Below are positions 51,507 to 61,500 of a stretch of 64,000 nucleotides of DNA, piece after piece. Source of the stretch: Phallusia mammillata (taxonomy: Eukaryota; Chordata; Ascidiacea; Phlebobranchia; Ascidiidae); the NCBI GenBank assembly GCA_003260075.1, contig QLIY01000271.1:62001-126000 (forward strand). The letters are read 5' to 3'. Position 1 is the stretch's first letter. Each line of letters starts with the position of its first letter. The position numbers were made by a program, and so were the translations under genes. A model generated the notes under the pieces. The model was not told the DNA's origin, did not search any database, and worked only from the letters and a program-made list of their open reading frames with translations.

Positions 51507-54282
51507 ATGTCTGCTTTGAATAAATCCCGACAAATGTGTCTCGGAATTGCTATAGGTGTTATGTTGTGCTTCTTTGTGTACAACGTGTGTTTGGAACGCA
51601 AAACAAATATACAGGTGAGACCAAAATTGCGTAAACCGCAAAATATAGTTTGATGGACTTAAGAAAAACTGGTTGTGCATTAATCATAACCACGTAACCA
51701 TACACGGATGGTAAATTGCCTTCGGCACAGTTTAGAAACTGGTTTGAATTTGTAAGGCCTTCATGATTGTCAAGTTTGGTTTAAATCATCCTGTGTCTAC
51801 TTTAAGCTTGTGTTGACAACTTTCGAACGTTTTGTTGCTGTGTTGGGGCGTTTGCTCACACAAGTAACCTTGCTGTATGACAGTAGCCTACACGTATCCT
51901 AAATTGGAGCCGATACAAAAGTCCTTTAACCGCTCAAAATATCTTTGTCAACGTCGTTTTGTAGACCTTTACAACACTCCAGTTTGTTGAAAGTATACTG
52001 AAAAGCCATGCTTCACCAAATATGTTTCTGACCACAATTAGACATAACAGTTTACGAAGTTTAGTGAAACACAGTTTTACGTCCTTTATTAATAACCTGT
52101 TTTATATTTGTTGTTTGACGCTGATACCAAAGCCTCGAGTTGTCACATTCACGAAAGTTAGTACCAACGCTGTTACGGAAACGACACCCACAAACATGCA
52201 ACGTAGGCGTAGAGAGAGAACCAAGTTTATTTATGTCATGGATATTCTCCATAAAGAACGGATTGCTGCATTAAGAAGATCTTGTCTACGAAGCAAAACT
52301 CGACTCAATAAAATGGCAGTGAACAGCAATGCACTGTACTCGAAAACATATAAGGTAGGAGTAAAGGTCTGTTTCAATGTGTCAAACTACTCGTGTTATA
52401 CTGAGCATAAGGTTTGTTTGGTATCCAAAAACGTTTGCACAAAAACATAAACGACTGTAGAGTTGTAATCTTGCTTTTCCGCAACGACGATGTATCGCAA
52501 AAGCACCATGCGTTGTTTGTTCAAACCTTAGTTTTAAAACATCACTTACTTTGTACAAGTTAATAAGACGGAAACTGACGATGCCATCCACATAGGCGAA
52601 ATTATATTTTTTCTCTTTCGAAAATGAAAGATTTTAATGATGCTGATTTCTTCCGCTCTTCTGGATTATTTTGTATGTTATTTTGCAAAAGTTAGTGTTT
52701 GTATGGAAAATCTACTAACACAGGAACTCCCAGACAGGCCTGCTAATTTTCAAAAGTTGACGCAACGAAGCATAGGCTTTTACTATTGCAATTGCTCAGC
52801 AATTATTGCCATACCTACCTTTTTGTATTGGTTTACATGACTTTAAAGCACATTTTTCGTCTTTTCAAAGTTTGCTGTTTGCGACATTCAAAAATGCGGA
52901 AGCTCCAGTTGGCTGCAAGCTCTCATGGTGATGGAGAAATACTTTAAACCCGAGGATTACTTTGCAAACAGGATAGTGGGGCAGGAAGTTATGAACCTTG
53001 GCAACCAGAATCTTAGAATTTCTTCTTTTACCAGCTCATCGTTTAACAACTGGCAAAAAGCAATGAAGGTCGCTACAATACCACCATTATTGTATAGTAA
53101 CATATTATTATTGTGTTTGAGTCAACTTTGTCCATGGTTCTTACACATTGAATAACGACGATGTGTGTAACAACCAAACTATTGGAAAAAATATTCAGTG
53201 GAGGCATAGCTGGGAACATTGTACCACAAACAAACACTCAATGAGGAATATAACGGCCCAAACAGACGCAACAAAAGGCATGACTTTTCTAATCGTTTAT
53301 GCGAGGTATAAAGTAACGTATCGGTAGATCATCAGGTTGGCATTTGCACAAAATTCTGAACAATAAAACAATTTGATTTTTACGTCTATTGGGGTTGTTA
53401 TATTCCTCATTATACTCAAGAATAGGTCCGTGTTCAGTGTTTTAAAAGGATTCTAGTTTCGCCATTCGTTAACATATTGACCCTCTAAGGATGAATGACC
53501 AAAGAATCGCCTTTAAACTTTCGACTACAAAAGATTTTAAATTGTTGCTAGTTTAATTTAAGGCACATAGGCTAGTTCTAAAAAACAATCAGTACCTTTG
53601 AAAACGCGTATCTTTTGATAACCACTGATAAAGCCGTATCGTATTACTGATGGTGGCAAAAGCATTTGTGTTTAATATGTAGTAGATAGCTTTAAACATC
53701 GGTATATGTGTCACAAGAATCCAGAACACTTTGTTTTACCGCTATGCTGTTTTGTCTAAATAGATTATCACAGTCCGGCATCCGTTCGCACGAATTGTTT
53801 CGGCATACAACGACAAAATGGCTCTGAACGGTCCAGGTTCTACTCCAAACTTCTATAAGCCACTGTCGCATCGAATCAGTAAGAAATACAGAGAAATGCG
53901 ACATAACCCAGCTGAACGAAACCATGAAAACGGAGGTGCAGCTACCTTTGAGGACTTTGTCAATTTTCTAGTTAAAAGTCCCTACCCGCCCGATTCGCAT
54001 TGGATAGACTTTGAATTGAGCTGTCATCCTTGCACATTTCAGTACGACGTCGTGGTCAAGTTTGAATCGTTGGTGTCCGATATCAGCTACTTGGAAGAGA
54101 AACTGAACATAACTGTGAAAGATCGAAAAGTGTTCTTTCCAAACAGAAACAGCCGAACGCAGTTGGACGTGGTGGAAAAGATGTTTAAGTCTGTACCAAA
54201 AAATCTTGCATTACAACTTTATTACAAATATGAAACTGACTTTGACCGTTTCGGTTACGAACGTCCGCATTGGCTGGATTAG
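51507..54282 (+). CDS. Golgi carbohydrate sulfotransferase, HNK-1ST/CHST (Sulfotransfer_2) family
   Basis: Type II Golgi enzymes of this family move sulfate from PAPS to glycosaminoglycan or glycoprotein sugars. Four exons: 51507-51614, 52133-52354, 52871-53096, 53774-54282. All introns are GT-AG with phases 0, 0, 1; the product is 354 residues, the family's usual size. Exon 1 (36 codons) gives a short basic cytosolic tail and one membrane anchor at about residues 11-29 (CLGIAIGVMLCFFVYNVCL). Exon 2 is a basic stem (MQRRRRERTK, ALRRSCLRSK). Exon 3 holds the 5'-phosphosulfate loop CDIQKCGSSSW; family members usually have PK where this has QK. Exons 3 and 4 join as LLYIRHPFARIVSAYNDKM, the 3'-phosphate site. 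Later family blocks include HPCTFQYDVVVKFE and the C-terminal YYKYETDFDRFGY. An N-glycosylation sequon (NIT) lies in exon 4. An upstream ATG at 51502 opens only five codons. The exact sugar substrate cannot be told. The 3' neighbour, the multicopper oxidase, is convergent. Confidence 0.9.
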
Positions 54283-55503
54283 TAACTTCGGATTTGCCAC
54301 CAAGGGCGGCCCAAGAATGGCCGCTAGGGGTTGTTTGTGGGGTGCCAAAAGAGAAACTCCTTTGTATCAAAGGGCCGTTTTTACTGTTCTAACGCATCAC
54401 ATTTACATTAAATGTGAGTTTTAATGCTTTGAGCAAAAACAAAAGCAACGCTTTTATAGCACCATAAAATGCAAACAGGCGTCTTTGCCTTTGCTGGCGA
54501 CAAATTCACCATCACTTTGATGTGCGGCTTATTTAAGAAATGTACTGGTGTAATGTTATTTAATGACTACATTCAGAAAGTGTTGAAAAGATGTAAGCCT
54601 GTTCTACTTCATTACTTTACAGAACCAGTGTTAATTTCGTAATCATTTTCGATTTGCCATTTTTGTTTGATTTGTTACTTTATGTGTACACTCCTTAAAT
54701 TGACTTTTTTTTCCTATTTTCGAAATTCTTACTTCTGAACAAAAATGTGTGATAAAAGCTTTTTAATCCGTTTTTAAAAACATTTTACACAAAACTTTTT
54801 ACGATTTTGAAAACCCTTCAACTGTATTTGTACTAAGAGTAATCCTTTGCAATACTTAAACCTGTATTCGGCGTTGAAAAATGCGTCAAGAACAGGTATT
54901 ATATATACCAACAAGCTGAAACAACGCTTTCAAAACCAAAACAAAACAACTATGTCAAAAAAAAACTATTTGAAGCAAACTGTACACAATAAAAGATCAC
55001 AGTGCTGCAGGTCATCTTTGTTTCTTTCACTTAGCACACGTGACTATGCGAAAACCACGACAACAGAACGGCAAAAAACATCAGTGCACCTAAAAATGGA
55101 ATATATTATGTAAACTTTTTTTACTTTAAACGGTATTGATTCCAGAAATAACGTAGTACATTGTTTAGTTAAGTCGCCTTTTTAAGATTGCATGCAAAAA
55201 TGCCTGGTAAAAAACACGCAGTAAGCAGTGATGGAAAAACGCTATATTGGTAACTTTAGGCGTTCATAAACTCCATTTCTCTGTTACATGGAAATATTTT
55301 GATTTATGATTTTACTTTCGTTTAGATTGCACCTTTTACACGCATATTTCACTCATTGTTTGGGCAATCTTTATTAGAAATTTTATGAGCCTTTGTTAAA
55401 ACATCCGATGTTATACTTTACTTCTGGGTCACGACTATATCAGGTCTGCCTAATTTCCAAATCTAGCTCTCTGACACACTCTGGTGGAATATAAACCACC
55501 AGA
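54283..55503. other. Convergent intergenic region (sulfotransferase / multicopper oxidase 3' ends)
   Basis: This stretch lies between two stop codons facing each other and is AT-rich. On the + strand an AATAAA at 54988-54993 could serve the sulfotransferase, about 700 bases after its stop. No gene was recognised. A small extra 3' exon of the oxidase cannot be excluded here, see the note on its C-terminus. Confidence 0.5.
55370..55375 (-). terminator. Candidate poly(A) signal of the multicopper oxidase
   Basis: TTTATT on the + strand reads AATAAA on the minus strand, 129 bases after the oxidase stop codon, in an AT-rich 3' flank. Confidence 0.5.
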
Positions 55504-58500
55504 TTATTTTCCAATATTAGTCGTACCTGTTGTTTTGATGGTATCCGATCCGCCTGTTGCTGTTGTAGATGTTCCCGCAACTGTGGTCGTGGTTGTCAGG
55601 GTAGAACCGTCGGCATCGCAAACGGCAGTATTAAACGGGAATGGGTCGCACTCCGCGCACTGTCCGGGGTAAGCGTTGCCAGACGTGGTGTTAGCTGTCA
55701 GATCGGCCCCTGTAAAAATGACCACCTGGTTAGGTGTAGGCATAGTACTTACTGAGTTTTAAGTATAGAAATTGGTCTGCAATCTTTGCGGTGTTGTGTA
55801 TTAACACGTTTACGTTGCCACAATTAAATTGTTCTTACTGGTCTTAAATCCTTGACGACATAACTGTGGAAAACTTATAACTTACAGTTGGTATTTTTGG
55901 GGGGGGGGTGGTGTTGTGTATTAACACGTTTACGTTGCCACAAGTAAATTGTTCTTACTGGTCTTAAATGCTTGACGACATAACTGTGGAAAACTTATAA
56001 CTTACAGTTGGTATTTTTCATGACTGAAATCACTGCATAGTGTCTCCAATGTCATATTATGAACCCAGTTTTTGCTGAAACTTGCCCAGGTGTCTATTTT
56101 TAATCAGAAACTTCATAATGGTTGAATTCACTTTCGCTAATCATACCTTGAGCCACTATCTCTAGGGTCATCATCATACCAGAATCTTCATGGTTAAGCA
56201 AGTGACAGTGAACAACCACCTCTCCAGTGTATGTGTGTGTTAGGAACCTGGCCTGTTAATACAAGCAAATAATGTAAATGGTAAATGGTGCTACAGGGCT
56301 CTTTCAAACTGGTGTGGAAGTTTGGTATCTAATCAATTTTACTCTTGCCGTTTAACTTTGTTGCTGTAGTCAACTGGTCTGCGCGCAAACCCACAAGCCC
56401 AAATATATTTATACTTGTTTTGCTTAAAATGTGAGCATTTTATACTATTTGGGGACAATTTAAGAGTGTTTTTGGGAGGATTACAGGCTTTATATACGTC
56501 ATCAAAATATGTCTCTTAAATTCGTTGTTTTTCGATTAAAATAATACGTTTGTTCGACTAAGTTATTTTTTTTACTACAGCAGCCGCGTACTACAAGTTT
56601 TACGTTGTTGCGTTTGTCATTTTGACTAGGAATTCTAGATTCGACAAAAAATTACTGTTTTACAAGATGTTGAATTAACAACCAAACGAAACAACTCACA
56701 GTTATATTAGCTAGTGGTGGCACAAGCAAGACATCGTGAAACTGTTTTGCTGTTGCATATCCTCTGGTCCCAGTTCCACCTGCCGCCCAACGTGTGTCGT
56801 GTCCCAAGAACTGCAGAGCGTTGTTTGGCAGATTACCCGTGAAAATTTCTTTTTGAAACAATTGCAATGTTAGACTCTTTTACATATATTTTCAAACACA
56901 TTTTATTTTCCAAACATTTAACCTGAAATTAGATATAACAGCTTAGCATATTTTTACGGCTGAAGTTGCACATATGTAATTGTAAGCTACCCAAACTTAT
57001 GCACATATGTAATTAGGATGAACGACTAAGTGTTGTTTTTTTCTGAACTTACATCCATTGCAATAAGGCTCATTAGTCTTCATCCACCAAGCAACGGACT
57101 GGGTGATTCCCGCTTTTTGTTTTAATTACGAGTATTGCTACCTAAACTTATGTATTTAATTAACAAAATGATTTACGAGTAGATTCTATTTAAAGTTTAA
57201 CCATGTTTGGAAGATAAGGACCTAAAGAACCATGTAGCAACAAATTTGAATTAAGCAGATCAGGTTGATTTATATGCTAATAGGCCTACTGTTTTTAAGC
57301 AAAATGTATATGTCTAAAAAATCTAACATTTACAAACATAATGTTTTTTTAATGTAATTATTTGAATGGTGGTAGGCTGTAATTTAAAAATAACATAATT
57401 TGTAGGCATGGTAAAACTGAAGGTAAAAATAAAAGACCTACCATCATACGTCGAATGTTGTCGAAAACAGCGGTCTCCTGCTTGATTAAAGAACACATAG
57501 CTTTGGCGATTATTCACAGCGATTGGTCCAGTGTAAGGGTTGTAGCTAATAATCTGTAGAAAATCAAGTTTTAAAATGTTTGAGATTATCGTTAATGATT
57601 GTTCATTCAACTATTTTCTATTTAGCATTTCTAAATATTAACTCTTTAAAGGGCTAAATTTATATCACTTAGGATAAAGTAGTTATTTAACCACAATAAC
57701 GGTAGCCTTAAACGCAGCTAACAGTTGTTTCGGTTAACTGCGATGTACCTGAAAATGGTTGATGTGTATATGTATTGGATGGCCGTCTTGGGAGTCGCTG
57801 TTGACAAAGTAAAGTTCCTGGACCGTTTCTGCCTCCATTTTAAATCTTTAAAAGTTATTTACAATTTATTTTTTTTAACTGCAAAGCACCCGACAACGAG
57901 TTTTGTTTGTAATGCCGGAGGCGACAGGAGGCGGCGTCAATGTCTGTGTTGGGGCTGAACAGTTACCAGATGGTTGATTTAAAGATCAGAAACAGATCAA
58001 TTTTATTGTATTTTAAACACTTTTCTAATCAAGCATTGAAATTTTTGCTTTTTACGGAAACTAATGGTCCCTAAAATACAAGATTGTGACTTGAGTTCTT
58101 CACAGAAAGATTTATCAAACAGAATATATTTTGATTAGGTTATTTACTGTAGTTACCAAACAAAAACAAAATAATATATATGTTTGTCGACAAAGCATTT
58201 ACCTGTAGTCGGTGTTGGAAGAAAATCTTTCCCTGTTCAGGCGCGTTCCAGGGCTGGCTTCTATCACAAAACGTCCAAACACCTCATCATCGGACAGAGT
58301 CGAGAAATCTCTGTTGAATGTGGCTTTCGCTGGCAGATTATCCGCAATAGTTGTTGTCGTGGTGGTTGAACCTGTTACTGTAAGTGTTAGAAGACGAGCG
58401 TTATAGTGCTCGATGTTTCCAGTCGACATTTCGTCAGCATTGTCTGGGGTTGACCTCAGCTGAAAAAATTGTTTCATGGTTGCTTCAACAATGTTACAAA

Positions 58501-61500
58501 ATCTTGAAACCTATAGAAGGTCGCATTATAGGCCGCCAGGGTTCCTTTCGGCAAAATTTCTCATTTCTTGTCTTCATTTTTGAAGGACGTTGAATTGACA
58601 TGGGGCATTTTAAATTATTTTTTGTGTGTTTGTGTATTTTCTTAAATTAAACTTTTTTTCTCTATGTAAGTTTACTTTCTTTTCACCGAATAAGTGGAAA
58701 TTTTCAATATTGCTAAATACCGATAGTTGATGTAAAACATCGCAGTAATTTAAATTAGCATTTGGACAGGGATAGGGTTAAGAACATTAGTAAGAATTTT
58801 ATTGTGCAACCTCACCCCTACCTATATTGCCCTAACAAGCATTTTTGCAGAATTTTTGTGCTCTTTGTGCCACCTATCAGTACTGAGAAGACTTCGTTTA
58901 ATATGAGTTCTCATATAAGTATTTAAACATTCAAACTTACGTGATATGTCCCTGGAGTGTTGCACACCACTAGCCAGTCAGCTTTACCAGACGGCACAAG
59001 GAAAGTTCTCCCGCCGGCACCAAGTTCCACTGCCGAATCAAAATAAACACCATCCAAAGAGATTTGCTTCACAGTACAACCAGTTGTTGGTTGGTCGCTG
59101 TTATCTGTTATGTGCAACTCGAGAAAGGCACCACCGCCGGCGTTCACCATACTAAAATGCATTTTTACTTCTCATATTTTGCGTTTAACCCAAAAAGTTC
59201 AGAGCCATGGTGAGCTTTAAAGTTTAAACTATTAGATAGCAGGATAAAGGGACATGTTAATAAAAAAATAAAGGAACATGAAAATTTCAGGACATGAATA
59301 AAAAAACAGCTTAAAACAGCAGCAACAACCAAAACATTGTAACAAGCAGAAAAATAGCCTAGGCATCATAGAGAAAAATGAAAGGATTTTTCCGTGGAAG
59401 CTGTTTTCGGTCCTTGCAGTGCGGATTAATTTTAGGATGGTGTTTATGTTAGTCTTGTTTGTGTGCTTAAACTTTAAAGCATTAAAAAAATACGTGAATA
59501 TAAGCAAACAAATACCGAAATCTCCTGACTTCCCCAGCGGGTATGGTAAGTACTGGCCACAATTGACCGTTCGTTGTGAAATGATTGACATTAGCTGTAA
59601 GCCAATCTTCCAAGTTTCCTCCGGCGTCAAGAATTTCACTGTTGTGCCTGCAAGTGATGCAAGTTGTTTGAATTATGTTGTTTGGTTTCAGACTTTTGGA
59701 ACCATTTAACTTTTTGAGGGTTAATAAGTTTAAAAATATACGTAAACGACCTATTTCATGCAAACCCACCATAGCTACCGAACTTTTATGGCTAATTTTA
59801 AAATTTGATTAGTGTTAAATACAGAAATCATTGTTGTAATACATATACTTTACAACCTCCCAGGTCTCGCTAGGTAGCTATGTATACAAACATACAGCAT
59901 ATGTCAATAATATTACGCATTATGTACGAACCCGATATGCTAGGGTTAGCAAGTGTTTCAGGCACTTACCGAAATAGGGCATTGTCTTGAATATCATCTT
60001 GGATTGTGGCAAACGCTCTGGGTCCCCGCTGACTGTATTGGAGAACCGGCTGGAAAAGAAGTCGAACTTCCTTATCGCAGTTGTTCGGACACGACACAGC
60101 TTGTATGTGAGCTGGAGTTGTTGAGTCTGCTGGGTCTTCAACCACAATCATTCCCGCCATTCCACCATGCACCTTTGTCAGAATACATCAGTCAGTTTTG
60201 ACAAATGTTGATTGGAAAATAGTGAAATCTTTGCAAAATTTCTCATGACCATTATTTTTTTGAAATTGTCAAAGTCAAACAAGTAACACGCGGTTAACAG
60301 GTGTATTCACAGCTGTATCCAATATAATCATTTATGCATGTTTTTATTTTGTCATCATCATATGACGTCATAATATATTTCTATGTCGTTTCGCTGTAAC
60401 GAATTGCCGAGGAGACGTGGCCCCACGCGGTTGAGAAGTTCGCAGTTGGAGTTGGTGTTCAGCGGTGGGTCTGTCGCGACTGCTTGTATATATCTGCGCT
60501 GCTTTTATCGTTTTTTTATATCTTTATAAATACAAGTTTAATTTGGGTACTGGCAGTCCGTTATTGCAACAGAACCAAAAACAGGCGTAACACATGCAGC
60601 CTTGATTTTACACTACAACTAAATAACGTCGCCTGAAAAAGCAGAAACACACTACCGAAGAACAGTATTTTACATTATGTCTCGGCACATCGGTGTTTGA
60701 CTTAAAAATTTATTGCAACGGCATTAAGTCAGAATACAACGGCTAACCTGGAAGAGGGTGGAGCCGTGTAAATGGGGATGGTACCATAAAGTTCCCGGTT
60801 CATTTTCAGCATCGATTTGGTACCGATACATGTATGTTTCTCCTGGCTCTAAATGCACAAATACGTTGTCCTGTGGCTCCTGCAATACAAACGTGTCAAT
60901 CGAGAAAGTTGTTTCTGGTAGAATCATTTGTAAAATGTTTTGACTATACAGAAGTATAAATACTTTTTTTGGTTGAATTTTACATGTAAAATATTTCTTT
61001 TTACGCAATCAATCGATCTATAAATTTTATTTGTTTCAGCGCCCAAGTATAATAATAAGACAGGTAACATACGGGTAAATAAGCTTGAAACAAAAAGGGT
61101 TCAGCTGGAACCACAATTGGCTGTTTTAAAGAGCTGACCCTATCTATTTGTTTTGTTTTGTGAAATTTTGTTTAGAATGTGAACACAAAAAGATAAAGAA
61201 AATAAAGTAAGCACTCCGTAATAACTGTTTTTCCTTTAAATGCATCAAGTAAACAATGAATTAACATGAATCTATATGAAAATACCGCTGTACTGGGTTT
61301 GCATTTCTTCGGGCAGTAATTGCACACTTTTCTGGGGGGCTAATTAGTTTTTGCGATGCATAAGTAATCGAAACCAAAACGCGTTGTGTCCAAAAAACTA
61401 ATTAAGGTTAAATAATTGCACCATTTCCGACATAAGCTTTATAAATAGCATGAAAGTAATTACAGGGGCATCGAGTCTGGTTTTAAAAACTGTTGCGATT

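Noticed and set aside
52022-52132. ATG at 52022 as the start of the sulfotransferase
   Set aside because: The part before 52133 lies upstream of a good acceptor (ACCAAAG|CCT). Using exon 51507-51614 instead gives a proper membrane anchor and phase-0 join.
57846-57960. Separate oxidase exon in the CCCCAACACAGACATTG region
   Set aside because: An acceptor-like CAG is present but the phase is wrong and in-frame stops follow. Joining exon 8 directly to 57845 keeps phase 2 and gives TDYRFKMEAETVQEL.
59152-59162. Oxidase exon 7 starting at the ATGCAT at 59162
   Set aside because: The acceptor TTTTAG at 59152 gives the correct phase and restores the conserved RRFR-MVNAGG join.
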